Of a stretch of DNA of 64,000 nucleotides, positions 26,456 to 37,100 are shown one piece after another. The DNA is taken from contig NZ_JAFIQX010000007.1 in assembly GCF_017356035.1 (NCBI RefSeq), positions 248,001 to 312,000 of the forward strand. The letters run 5' to 3'. The position numbers were made by a program, and so were the translations under genes. Every line of letters begins with the position of its first letter. Position 1 is the first letter of the stretch. The stretch comes from Longitalea luteola (lineage in GTDB: Bacteria; Bacteroidota; Bacteroidia; Chitinophagales; Chitinophagaceae). Below the pieces are notes generated by a model. The model was not told where the DNA came from and ran no database searches. It was given only the letters and a program-made list of their open reading frames with translations.

Positions 26456-28879
26456 TTATTTAAATCGGAGCACTACCGGTTCCAATCCCGGCGATTCCAG
26501 TTTCACCTCGTACATGCCGCCTTTTGCAGGCGGCTGAACATACACGATCATTTGACCATGTCTTACTTTCCTGGTGCTGGATTTATAGTCACCCACATCA
26601 TTAGCGTCACTGTTCTCCAACCCCAGCAAGGTCGCTTTGCCGGTAACACTTACGGAAATGGCGTTATCTGCGTCGAACACTTTTTGTCCCTTTTCATCTG
26701 TAACAAAAACTTCTAATTGTTGTAAGCCGCTCCGTTCATCGATCAAGGGATCTTTATAGATCTCTGCCTTTATACTTTTAGCAGGACCGGTTGTATGCAG
26801 GGCATACTGTGTCACTTCTTTGCCATTTTTATATCCTTTTACGATCAACTCACCCGGACGATATACCGTGTTCCAGAACAGGATGCGGTTTTTTGCGTCG
26901 GCCATGGTCTTTTTACCCAATGACTCACCATTCAAAAACAACTCCGCTTCTTCGCAGTTGGTAAAACAGTTTACGCGAATGGAATCGCCATCAGTGCCGT
27001 TCCACTTTGGCGCTGCCTGCCGGTGGCTCCAGATGCCATTGTCTTCCGACTTTGGAATGTGCGAAGTGCCCATATAGATCATCGGCTTTTTCGTCCAGAT
27101 GCTTTGGCGGAAAAAGTATTCAGGCTTGGCAAACCCGCCGAGGTCTAACAGGCCGGCCTGGTTGCTGCGGTTAGGCCAGGCGCCTGCTTCCCCGAGATAA
27201 TCAACACCCGTCCATAAATACTGACCAGCTACATAACTGTTGTTTTCAACTGCATTCCAGGCACTCAGCCGCATGCCATTCTCGCTGTCGTAAATGACGC
27301 GATCAGGATAATTTTTATGGTCTTCAGCAAAACGGTATTCCTGGTAGTTATAGCCTACAATATCCAGGTTGCCCGGATAGCTGGTCGTGTTCGACATCAC
27401 AACGCCTGCAAGTGCGGCCGTAATGGGCCGGGTGGTATCATATTGTTTCGCTACATGTACCAGGTGTTGCGAGATCTCGCCCAGCCGGGCAGCTGGTGGA
27501 TGCGTGGGGTCATAGCCTCTGCCATAGATCTGCGGATTGTTTCCGGAGTTTAATATTTCATGCGTGTACGGATCATTGGGATAATCTATCTCATTACCGA
27601 TGCTCCACATAATGATCGACGGACGGTTGCGGTTGCGCAAGATCATATCGCGCAGGTCCTGGTCGGCCCATTGGGCAAAATCAGCATGGTAGCCGTCCTT
27701 GCCGGGTACTCCTTTGTTCCAGCCCTGGATCCATTTGTTCTTGCCCACTTCCCATTCGTCGAATGCTTCATCCATCACCACAAAACCCATTTCATCGCAG
27801 AGCCGGTATATATAATCCGCATGCGGATTATGGCTCAGCCTGATCGAATTGCAGCCGGCGGCTTTGAGCGTCCGCAATCTTCTGATCCATACTTCCTGCG
27901 GCACCGCCACGCCCAGCACGCCGGCATCATCATGGATGCATACACCCAGTAATTTAGTATTGACCTCATTCAGAAAAAAACCATTGTTGGCATCGTATCG
28001 AATAGCTCGAATACCTACTTTGTCTGTCCATTCATCGGTTTTTTGTCCGTTCGTTGAAAGGGTCACTTTTAACGTGTATAAATAAGGGTTCTCAATTGAC
28101 CATAATACCGGACGGGGTATGGAAAATGCACAATCTGCCGCTGTTGTCGCATTATTGCCAGCCGTTATTTGCTGTTGCGCAGTGGCAACGGGTTTGCCGT
28201 TTTTGTCGCTCAGGGTACATAACACCGTCACCGCTTTGCTGGCATTTGTGTTGTTGGTGACTGCCACGATTACCTTTGCATTCGCTTTTGCTGCTGAAAC
28301 AAGCGGTGTGCTGAATGCCACACCCCATTGGTCAATGTGCACCGGGTTGGTTGCAATGAGATAAACATTGCGATAGATACCCGAGCCGGTATACCATCTA
28401 GAATCGGCAAACCTGCTGTGATCTACTTTTACCGCTATAGTGTTTTTTGCCCCGGGTTGAATATACTTTGTAAGTGAATATTGAAAAGGAATAAAGCCGT
28501 TCGGCCGTTTACCCAGGTAATGCCCGTTGATCCATACCTCGCTGTTCTTGTATACGCCATCGAAATAAATGTAAAGCTGTTTACCGGTCATTTGCGGCGG
28601 TACTGTAAAGGTTTTTCGGTACCAGCCAATACCACCGGGTAAATAACCGGTGCCGCTGGCCCATTCCCTGCTAAATGGCCCTTCAATACTCCAGTCGTGC
28701 GGCAACTGCACTGGTCTCCATCCCGCATCATTAAACGCCGATTTTTCAGCCCCGGTTACATCGCCTTTTTGAAATTTCCAGTCTGTGTTGAATAATACCT
28801 GCTGTCTGACGCCCTGAGCCGGTAATAATACCGGCATCAGGAGCATCAACAACAAAAAAGAATTATAATTGCATTTCAT
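26456..28879 (-). CDS. Glycoside hydrolase family 2 beta-galactosidase-like enzyme
   Basis: This 807-residue secreted enzyme has a signal peptide ending at LLPAQ (about residue 22). A GH2 N-terminal sugar-binding domain (about 30-180, with HDWSIEGPF and VWINGHYLGKRPNGF) is followed by an immunoglobulin-like domain (about 185-290). The TIM barrel (about 295-600) has acid/base E430 in MWSIGNEID and nucleophile E533 in IYDSENGMR. C-terminal beta domains of the DUF4982 and invasin/Ig kind complete it. The group includes beta-galactosidases and also some glucuronidase- and arabinosidase-like members, so the galactosidase call is by similarity. It is 15 bp from the SusD gene on the same strand and is clearly the enzyme of this locus (regulator, SusC, SusD, GH2). 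Confidence 0.9.
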   Translation of the reverse strand: MKCNYNSFLLLMLLMPVLLPAQGVRQQVLFNTDWKFQKGDVTGAEKSAFNDAGWRPVQLPHDWSIEGPFSREWASGTGYLPGGIGWYRKTFTVPPQMTGKQLYIYFDGVYKNSEVWINGHYLGKRPNGFIPFQYSLTKYIQPGAKNTIAVKVDHSRFADSRWYTGSGIYRNVYLIATNPVHIDQWGVAFSTPLVSAAKANAKVIVAVTNNTNASKAVTVLCTLSDKNGKPVATAQQQITAGNNATTAADCAFSIPRPVLWSIENPYLYTLKVTLSTNGQKTDEWTDKVGIRAIRYDANNGFFLNEVNTKLLGVCIHDDAGVLGVAVPQEVWIRRLRTLKAAGCNSIRLSHNPHADYIYRLCDEMGFVVMDEAFDEWEVGKNKWIQGWNKGVPGKDGYHADFAQWADQDLRDMILRNRNRPSIIMWSIGNEIDYPNDPYTHEILNSGNNPQIYGRGYDPTHPPAARLGEISQHLVHVAKQYDTTRPITAALAGVVMSNTTSYPGNLDIVGYNYQEYRFAEDHKNYPDRVIYDSENGMRLSAWNAVENNSYVAGQYLWTGVDYLGEAGAWPNRSNQAGLLDLGGFAKPEYFFRQSIWTKKPMIYMGTSHIPKSEDNGIWSHRQAAPKWNGTDGDSIRVNCFTNCEEAELFLNGESLGKKTMADAKNRILFWNTVYRPGELIVKGYKNGKEVTQYALHTTGPAKSIKAEIYKDPLIDERSGLQQLEVFVTDEKGQKVFDADNAISVSVTGKATLLGLENSDANDVGDYKSSTRKVRHGQMIVYVQPPAKGGMYEVKLESPGLEPVVLRFK

Positions 28880-28894
28880 ATCGTCGAATTTTGA

Positions 28895-30589
28895 TTAGTA
28901 TCCGCTGTTTTGTTGGATCTTATTATTGCTGGCCTGGATCTCTGCGCGGGGTATTGGCAGCCAGTAATGTTTGGTTTCGAATTTACGGCCATCCAGGGCC
29001 ACTTTGGTCGCATACGTTAATGTGTTGCCATTTTTCGTGATCGTAATCCCGTTGGCCGGTTTGTTCTCTGTAAGCTCAGCAATCTTCCATCTTCTGACGT
29101 CATAGAATCGGTGTTCTTCAAAGGCCAGTTCCACCCGCCGTTCATAACGGACAGCCTCACGCATTTGCGCTTGCGACATCCCGGTTGGTAAAGCCGGCAT
29201 ATCGATGCCTGTTCTTTGCCGCACGAGGTTAACAGCCGTGCGGGCCGACAGGGTGGAACCGGAAGGTACTACATCAGCGCCGTATGCTTCATTGGCGGCT
29301 TCGGCAAAATTCAATAATACTTCTGCATAGCGGATATAATACCAGGGTTGAAAACCGGCATTACCCCAGGGATTTTGTAATGGGTAAGCATCGTTCATGT
29401 ACTTCTTCAGGTAATAGCCCGTTTTGGAAGTGTTCCAGTTATCAGGACCATCCTTACTGTCTTTACCACCGGGCAGGAAAGTTTCAATGGTGCTGCCTCG
29501 ATAGCTGGCGCCATTGTACAATACGGTTGCATAAAAACGTTTGTCGCGGCCAAGATAGGGATTGTTGGGATCGTAGCCGGACGTGGGATCAGTGATCGCT
29601 TTGCCATTGTCCATCTGGTAATCGTCGACCAGGTTTTGCAAGGGCAGGTTACCGCCCCAGCCGCCATAACTGTTCGGGCCATTTGCTATCTCCAAATGGG
29701 TGTGGCCGGCATTTTTGGTGTACAGGCGCACGAAGATAGATTCGTTATTGTCGCCATTAAGGAACAGGTTGCCATATCCGCCGTCATAAATACTGTATTT
29801 GTTCAAACCGATAACAGCCTGCGCGGCTGCAGCGGCTGCCTGCCAGGTGCCGGCAGCGTATAAGGGACTGGCTGCATATAATAACAATCTTGATTTTAAC
29901 GCAAGGGCAGCGCCTTTGGTAGCCCGGCCCAGGAGCCAGTTGCCGTCGTTGTTCAATGGCAGTAATGCTGCAGCTTCATCGAGTTGCGCTACGGCGTAGT
30001 CGATGGATTCTTTCAGCGAAGCCCTTGTGAACAGCGATTCATCCTGCAAATTATCACTCAGGTTGTATACATTGTCGCCCATTAAAATTACACCCCCATA
30101 ATTCCTGATAAGGTCATGGTAGCGGAATGCCCTGATGAATTTCAATTCGCCCAGGAGCCTGTCCTTATGCGGACTGCTCATCGTCACTTTTTCAATATTA
30201 TTTATGGCGAAGTTGCAATCACGGATGCCGCGATAGCTGCGTCCCCAGATGGTGCCGGCGATGCCGGTGTTCTCGGGCGCCAGCAAGCCTTTTTGCACCA
30301 GCCAGGTGTTGTCATCATTATTGTAGATGGATTCGTCGGTGAGCGAGCTCCACATGGCGTATTCAAAGCCACGGCCAAAACCGGGATTGGTGCCGTCGCC
30401 TTCTTTATCCTGCAGGCGGATGCCCACATAGCGGGCATATACGTAATCTTCAAACAATGCAGAATCCGCCAGGATCGCATCTTCCGAAACGCGGTCTGTT
30501 GGCTGAACATCCAGGAAATTCTTTTTGCACGAGGTGATCCCTGTTGCCAGCACAACGGTATATAGAATAGTTTTGAATATAGTTTTCAT
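28895..30589 (-). CDS. SusD/RagB-family surface glycan-binding lipoprotein
   Basis: This 564-residue lipoprotein has Cys21 in a TGITSCKKNFLDVQPTD start typical of SusD proteins. Helical repeats are recognisable in ELKFIRAFRYHDLIRNYGGV, the TKGAALALKSRLLLYAASPLY segment and RYAEVLLNFAEAANEAYG. The C-terminal part has the usual RYERRVELAFEEHRFYDVRRW and ends in KIQQNSGY. It is partner of the SusC encoded 91 bp upstream in the direction of transcription and is followed 15 bp later by the GH2 gene, so one operon is likely. The glycan is unknown, with a galactoside suggested by the neighbouring enzyme. Confidence 0.94.
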   Translation of the reverse strand: MKTIFKTILYTVVLATGITSCKKNFLDVQPTDRVSEDAILADSALFEDYVYARYVGIRLQDKEGDGTNPGFGRGFEYAMWSSLTDESIYNNDDNTWLVQKGLLAPENTGIAGTIWGRSYRGIRDCNFAINNIEKVTMSSPHKDRLLGELKFIRAFRYHDLIRNYGGVILMGDNVYNLSDNLQDESLFTRASLKESIDYAVAQLDEAAALLPLNNDGNWLLGRATKGAALALKSRLLLYAASPLYAAGTWQAAAAAAQAVIGLNKYSIYDGGYGNLFLNGDNNESIFVRLYTKNAGHTHLEIANGPNSYGGWGGNLPLQNLVDDYQMDNGKAITDPTSGYDPNNPYLGRDKRFYATVLYNGASYRGSTIETFLPGGKDSKDGPDNWNTSKTGYYLKKYMNDAYPLQNPWGNAGFQPWYYIRYAEVLLNFAEAANEAYGADVVPSGSTLSARTAVNLVRQRTGIDMPALPTGMSQAQMREAVRYERRVELAFEEHRFYDVRRWKIAELTENKPANGITITKNGNTLTYATKVALDGRKFETKHYWLPIPRAEIQASNNKIQQNSGY

Positions 30590-30680
30590 CTGAAATTATT
30601 TATTGTTTTTGAGCCAGCCGTCCGGCTGATGATCATGCCGAAAATTTTCCCGGAGGTGCCTCCAACTGGCGATAGAAATT

Positions 30681-33600
30681 TTAAAATCTCAATCCGAGTC
30701 CTATGTTTACGATCCGTTGCTGGGGATAGAACTGGCCGCTGTAATTGTCGCCTTCAGGATCATAGTCTTTCACTTTGGTTATGGTGAATAAATTGAAAGC
30801 GCTTACATATAAGCGGAGTGACTGCAGCTTCATTTTTGTCAACAGGGAACTGTTTACATTGTAACCCAACTGGATGTTTTTCAGGCGAAGGAACGCCGCG
30901 TTGTTCAGCCAGAACGTGCTTGGATAGCGGCCGCCATTCACCGAGGCGGAAGTTCTGGTATCAACGCGGGGATAGGAACCATTCGGATTATTGGGGCTCC
31001 AGCGGTTATCGGCCCAGCTGCTGTAAAAATTGCCAACGGTACCAGCCTCAGGTAATACAAACTGGCTTACATGGGCCTGTCCGGCAAAAACGACAGAAAT
31101 ATCAAAGGCTTTGTAATCGGCAAACAACACGGCGCCATAAGTGATCTCGGGAATATTGCCGTATTTGGTCCTTACCTGGTCATCGGCGGTGATGTGTCCA
31201 TCATTGTTATAATCCTGCAGTATAAGATCGCCGGGCTGTGCGCCGCTCAGGTGCGGATATTTGGCGATCTCTTCGGTGGTACGGAAGATGCCAAGCGAAT
31301 TATACAGGAGTTGTGTGCCTAAAGGACGTCCTGTTTGTTTTTGATGACCCAACACGGCTGCCGCTTCATCCATGAACACGATCTTGCTTTTGGCAAAAGT
31401 GATATTACCACTGGCGCCGTAATGGAACTTTCCTTTACGATTGTAATAACCAAGGGTCGCTTCCATTCCGTTGCTGTTTACCTTACCAATATTTTCTGAA
31501 GGCACTAATGGGTCGGAACCAAACGCATTTACGATGCCCGTCACCGCAGGAATAGAGGCATTGCGGGTAGTAAGAATGTTACTTCGTTGCTGGCGGAACC
31601 AGATGAACTCAAAAAAGACATCGTTGAAGAGCACAGCTTCGAGCCCGACGTCTGTTTTACGCGCTACTTCCCAATGAACCTGCCTGTTGGCCAGTTTGGT
31701 AAGGTCTATGCCGGGCACAATCGACGAACCCAATACCACCTGGCTGTTGAACGAATAATTATTAAAATACTGGAACGGATTTATATTATCATTTCCGAGG
31801 GTACCATAGGAGGCCCGCAGTTTCAGATCGTTTATAAAAGAAACGTCCTGCAGGAACGATTCCCTCGACAGGCGCCAGCCTGCAGAAAAAGAGGGAAAGT
31901 AGCCGAATCGTTTATCTGGCGGAAATATCGTTGACCCGTCAATACGCATTTGCACATCGAACAGGTATTTTTCATCGTAGTTGTAAGAGATCTTTCCCAA
32001 ATAACTTTTACGGGTAAAATGATAGCTGCTGCCAGAGTTATCGCGGTCGGTGGCAGCTGTTCCTCCCTGTGATAATTCCGGTGTTTGCGTAGTTGGAAAG
32101 TTTAAACGGGTAGCCCCAAAGGTCTCCCGCCGCAATTCACTTTGTTCATAAGCCACAAATGAGTTCAGGTTGTGTTTGCCAAAGCTCCTCACGTAATTCA
32201 ACCTAAGGTGCGAGGTGAGCTGGGTATAATTTTCCTGGCCTTCGGTCAGGGAGGCCGCGTTGTTTGAACCGCCTACGATCCTGGAATTGTAGGTATTGGC
32301 GTTTTTGTCGTAAGAATACAACAGGTAGGGTGTGGAGAATGTCTTTGAGAAATACCATGATTTGTCTACCGCCAGGAACCCTTCCACGGACACGCCTTTC
32401 AGCCCAGCAATATTGTAATTGCCTTTCAGGATCCCATTGAATACCGAGCCTGGATTTTTGTTCAATCCACCAATGCCTGTTGCCATCATAGCGGGGTTAT
32501 TTCCCTCGATACCACTCGAAGGCAAACCATTGGGATAGAAAGCGGGACTGGTGGGATACGCCCGGTAGATAGAGCGGAAAATATTGCCGGCCGTAGAAGT
32601 GGGAAACTGGCGGTCTTCCTGGCGTCCCGATAAATACAGGCTCACTTTAAAGTCTTTTGAAATGGTAGCATCGAGGTTGGAGCGAAAACTGTATTGATGG
32701 TATTTGGTAGCGCCGTTCTTATACAAACCATCCTGGCTCAGCAGGCCGGCGCCCACATAATAACGCACCGTTTCTGAACCTCCGGCCAGGGATAGGTTCA
32801 GGTTATCCTGGCCTGTTGTCCTTTTCAACGTGGTCTTTGCCCAGTCGGTATTGGGATAATTCAACGGATCTAAACCATCGGCAAATTTTTGAATGTCTGC
32901 AGCTGAATATTGTTGGTTCAAGCCACCTGCCGGGTTATTATAATAGGCGATCTCGTTGGCGATGGCTGCATAGGTTGGCGCATCAGCCATTTTCGGCAGC
33001 CGCGTAGGGGAGGAGAAGCCATGATCGTAGGTTACCGCAAGCGAAGTTTTTCCTGCCTTGCCACGTTTCGTAGTAACGAGGATAACCCCGTTGGCAGCAC
33101 GGCTTCCATAGATAGCGGCCGAAGCATCTTTCAATACGGAAATATTATCAATATCCATCGGGTTCAATCTTTCGAGTCCGCCGATCTGTCCGGGTACCCC
33201 ATCCACGACGATCAATACATCATTGTTACCCATAGTGGCCAGGCCGCGGATCCTTATAGAAGACCCATCGTAACCCGGTTCACCACTGCGGTTATTTAAC
33301 ATGACGCCCGAAAAACGTCCGGCCAGTGAATTGGACACATTCACCTGCGGACTTTTCGTGAGATCGCTGCCTTTTACAACCGAAACCGAACCGGTCAGGG
33401 TGGCTTTTTTCTGCGTGTTATACCCTACCACTACTACTTCCGACATATCGATCTGTGAGGTCACCAATGCGATATTCATGTTACCGCTTTTGGCCGCCAT
33501 TTCCTGGGTAGCATAATTGACATGGGTAAAAACAAGAGTGGCTTTTGCCGGCGCCTGCATTGAGAACCTGCCATCCTCGTCTGTGATCGTACTCGTTTGC

Positions 33601-33788
33601 GTGCCTTTAATTGTTACGGTTACACCAGGTACTGGCGCATCGCCGGCAGTGACCCGGCCCTGAACCGTTGTTTGCGCAAAAAGCGCATTTCCTGTTAATA
33701 ATAGAAAAGCAAGAAGGAGAAGCTGGCGGGTGGCCCTGTAGTAAAGCATAGCGGCCGCCCCCATTCTCAAGTGCAGAAATTGTCTCAT
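30681..33788 (-). CDS. SusC/RagA TonB-dependent outer-membrane transporter
   Basis: This 1035-residue receptor has no STN domain, unlike the one at 9544, which fits control by the hybrid two-component regulator next door rather than by sigma/anti-sigma factors. After the signal peptide (LLLLAFLLLTGNALFAQ) come a carboxypeptidase-like domain (VQGRVTAGDAPVPGVTVTI), the plug with VVVGYNTQKKATLTGSV and SAAIYGSRAANGVILVTTKRG, and the barrel ending RIVNIGLGLRF with a terminal Phe. A start a little downstream (residue 9 or 14) is possible because the hydrophobic core begins after residue 20. It should form a SusCD complex with the product of the next gene. The 316 bp before it hold its promoter. Confidence 0.95.
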   Translation of the reverse strand: MRQFLHLRMGAAAMLYYRATRQLLLLAFLLLTGNALFAQTTVQGRVTAGDAPVPGVTVTIKGTQTSTITDEDGRFSMQAPAKATLVFTHVNYATQEMAAKSGNMNIALVTSQIDMSEVVVVGYNTQKKATLTGSVSVVKGSDLTKSPQVNVSNSLAGRFSGVMLNNRSGEPGYDGSSIRIRGLATMGNNDVLIVVDGVPGQIGGLERLNPMDIDNISVLKDASAAIYGSRAANGVILVTTKRGKAGKTSLAVTYDHGFSSPTRLPKMADAPTYAAIANEIAYYNNPAGGLNQQYSAADIQKFADGLDPLNYPNTDWAKTTLKRTTGQDNLNLSLAGGSETVRYYVGAGLLSQDGLYKNGATKYHQYSFRSNLDATISKDFKVSLYLSGRQEDRQFPTSTAGNIFRSIYRAYPTSPAFYPNGLPSSGIEGNNPAMMATGIGGLNKNPGSVFNGILKGNYNIAGLKGVSVEGFLAVDKSWYFSKTFSTPYLLYSYDKNANTYNSRIVGGSNNAASLTEGQENYTQLTSHLRLNYVRSFGKHNLNSFVAYEQSELRRETFGATRLNFPTTQTPELSQGGTAATDRDNSGSSYHFTRKSYLGKISYNYDEKYLFDVQMRIDGSTIFPPDKRFGYFPSFSAGWRLSRESFLQDVSFINDLKLRASYGTLGNDNINPFQYFNNYSFNSQVVLGSSIVPGIDLTKLANRQVHWEVARKTDVGLEAVLFNDVFFEFIWFRQQRSNILTTRNASIPAVTGIVNAFGSDPLVPSENIGKVNSNGMEATLGYYNRKGKFHYGASGNITFAKSKIVFMDEAAAVLGHQKQTGRPLGTQLLYNSLGIFRTTEEIAKYPHLSGAQPGDLILQDYNNDGHITADDQVRTKYGNIPEITYGAVLFADYKAFDISVVFAGQAHVSQFVLPEAGTVGNFYSSWADNRWSPNNPNGSYPRVDTRTSASVNGGRYPSTFWLNNAAFLRLKNIQLGYNVNSSLLTKMKLQSLRLYVSAFNLFTITKVKDYDPEGDNYSGQFYPQQRIVNIGLGLRF

Positions 33789-34104
33789 ACAACAAGCTCG
33801 TTTGGTTAAAAAATCGAAATACGCAGAAAGCAGGCTTATGCTGAAAGCGCGAGGCAGAACGTTATCGCCTGATCATGTATCGTTCAATAGCGCCGGGTGT
33901 TCGGATTGCGCGTTCCGCTTTTTGCGTTTTAGCGTTTGGCCTTTGCCTTTTGCTGTTCTTTCTGCAAAGTAGGCCCCGGGTGAGGGTTGGAGAGGGGGTA
34001 AATCGCTAAAATGAGGGGGGTAAATCCAATATGGTAATTTGCTAATGTGCTAATTAGCAACTGGTATACACTTATTTAGGGAACTGAGGTTTGATGGGAA
34101 ACTT
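33789..34104. other. Gene-free interval between SusC and the hybrid regulator
   Basis: These 316 bases contain no gene I can support and should hold the SusC promoter and the binding site of the adjacent hybrid regulator. Visible structure: short-word repeats (GCGTTTTAGCGTTTGGCCTTT, in pieces, about 33918-33950), G-rich runs at about 33976-34020, and ATTTGCTAATGTGCTAATTAGC at 34037-34058 (given as two overlapping words). The reverse complement of the last shares GCACATTAGCAAAT with 22957-22970. Confidence 0.5.
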
Positions 34105-37100
34105 TTATTCAGATGCTTTAATAACGTTGTGGTCCCTATTAAAAGAGTGTCGATACTTTTTAATATACTCGGACGGCGTCATATGGAATAGCTTCACGAA
34201 CTGTTCCCGGAAATAGCGTACATCGTTGATGCCGACCTGGAAGGCGGCCTGCCTGATGTTCATATTTTCGGTTAATAACAATACCGCTGCCCGTCGTAAG
34301 CGGATGGATCTGATAAAAGCGTTCAACGACTGCCCGGAAATACTTTTGACCTTATTATATAGGGCGGAATGGCTCATCCCCATGGCCTTCGAGAATTTTT
34401 TAATGGTAAAATCCTCTGTGTCGACATTTTCTTCAATCACGGCTATACATTTCCGCAGGAAGTCCTGGTACTCGGCAGGAACCCTGGCCGTAGTTTCCCG
34501 CAAAGTGATGCTGTCAAAAAAGAACCGCTGAAGCAGATTCCGGTTGCGCAAAATAGTTTCCACCTTTGCCTGAAGCAGGGTTTGATCGAAAGGTTTGGTG
34601 ATGTAATCATCGGCTCCGCCTTCAATTCCTTTCAATTTTATATCAGTGGCGGTAGCCGCCGTTAACAGGATAACAGGGATATGGCCCAGGATGTCGCTCT
34701 GCTTAAGTTTTGCACAAAGCTCCAGTCCATCCATACCCTGCATATTGATGTCACTGATGACGAGATCGGGAATGTGCTGCAAGGCCAGTTTGTAGCCGTC
34801 TTCGCCATTGTCGGCAGCATACACCAGGTATTGGTTGCCGAAGATCTGTTGCAGGTATTGGGTGATCTCGCGGTTGTCGTCGATCAACAGGATCGACTTC
34901 TTTCCCGTAACTACTTCCTCGGCCTGTTTGCCCTCCTGTTTGGCAGGAGGTGCTTCCGGTATTTCTTCGGGTTGCTGGTCTGCTCCCGCGGCCAGTTCCT
35001 GCAGTAGTTCGTTTTGTTCATGGCGGTCAGCGGTAACATATTCGTAGTTGGCCGGAAGGTGGGCTGCACCTTTGAATAAGGTAATGGTAAAAGTGGTGCC
35101 TTCGTTCAACACGCTCTGGCAGATAACGGTTCCTTTGTGCGATTCAATGTATTGTTTAACGAGGAACAGGCCGATGCCAAAACCTGACTGGCGTTTGCCA
35201 TGGCCTGCCTGCTGGAATTTATCGAAAATGCGCTGACTGTCGGCCGTCGAAATGCCGCAGCCTGTGTCCCGGACAGACAAAAGCACCGTATTATTTGTTT
35301 CTTGTACACTAAAAAGGATGGACCCGTATTCGGGCGTGAACTTAAAGGCATTGGAAAGCAGGTTGAAGAGGGCGATCTCGATTTTTTCGTAATCGGCGTG
35401 GATTGTCAGCGACGGCGTAGTGGTCGTAAACCGGTAATCGATGTTCCTGGTTTTGGCCTGGTGCACAAAACACTGGTACACTTCATCGCACAATTGAATG
35501 ATGTCGATGGAAGAGATAGTGCAGGTATCTGACCCGTTATCGGCTTTGCGGAATAACAATAATTGGTCAACCAGGCTCAACAGGCGGCGGGCATTGCGGT
35601 AAGCGATCTTCAGCTCATTGCGTGGTTGAGCATGTAAAGCTTCCCTGACCGGGTTTATAATCAAGGAAAGTGGTGTTCTGAATTCGTGGGAAATATTGGT
35701 GAAAAACGTCAACTTTTTTTCCATCAGCTCTTTGTCCTTTTCATTTTCCATGTGGGCAAGCCTGATCTCATATTTTAACCGTTCCTGTGTTCTGGTATAG
35801 CGGATATAAATATAAATAGCGCCCGCAAAACAAACACCATATAATATATATGCCCATAGAGTGCGGTACCAGGGCGGCAAGACTATGATCTGGAGCAATT
35901 GCCTTTCCTGGCCCCAGCTGCCGTCGGATCTCTTGACCTTCACTTTGAACCCGTATTTTCCTTCCTGCAGCCGGGAATAGTTGGCCGTTCTGATGTGGTT
36001 CACATAATTCCAGTCTTTATCCCAGCCCTGTAAGAAATAAGCGTAATTGGTCTTGTCGGCCCCGGCGTAATTCAGCGCCAGGTAATCAAGCGACAAAACC
36101 GCCCGGTCATAAGGAATGGTGATCTGGTCAATATTGTCGCCGGTCCTTGCTGTCACGTATCGGTCATTCCCTTCGGTAATGGTATTGTTTATTTTAAGGC
36201 CGGTTAAGAAAATGGCAGCTTCTTCTCTTTCCTCCTGCACACTGTCGGGGTAGAAAACATTGAACCCTTTGATGCCGCCAAACAGGAATTCACCCGATGA
36301 TAATGCCAGTGCCGCATTAAAGCTGAACTGATTGCTTTGTAAACCGTCGGACTGCGAAAAATTACGGCTGGTCTTCGTTACCGGATTGAACCGGCATAAA
36401 CCATTGTAGGTGCTAAGCCATAAGTTGCCTGTTTTGTCTTCCAGTATGCGGAGGATGGTATTTCCTGGTAATCCATCAGTGGTGGTAAACCGTTTGAACC
36501 GGCCGGTCTTACGGTCGAACAACAAGAGGCCGCCTTCCTGGGTGCCAATCCAGAAATTATGGTGGCGATCTTCCAGCAAGCAGCGCAGCGTGTAACCGAT
36601 GTTGAATGGCTGGTGTTTTTTATGGTCGCGGTCTATGTAATACAGGGTGGCGTAATTGCCGCCCCAGAAACCGCCCTGCCGGTCTTCGGCCAGGCATTGA
36701 AGGTTTTTGATATTATTGTCAAACAATTCAAACCGGTCGCTTTCCCTGTTAAACAGGTATAAACTGCCTTCATTGGTAGCGCTGGCCCATAACCTGTTTT
36801 GCGCATCCTGGTACAGCAGCCATACATTGTTCTCCTTTTCGCGGGTGAACGGGTTGTAACAATCGTAGCGGGTGAATGAACCGGTAAAGCGGTTGAAGCG
36901 GTTGATGGCTCCCAGCCAGGTAGATATCCAGATTTCATTGTGATGATCCTTTACAATGCTGGTGATAAAATTGCTGCTGATGGCATTTTTGTTATTGGCG
37001 TTACTGGTGTATTGGGTGAACCGGTTCTTCTTTCTGTCCCAGTAACGTAGCCCCGCGCCATCCGTTCCGATCCACACATTGTTCTTTTCATCTTCACAGA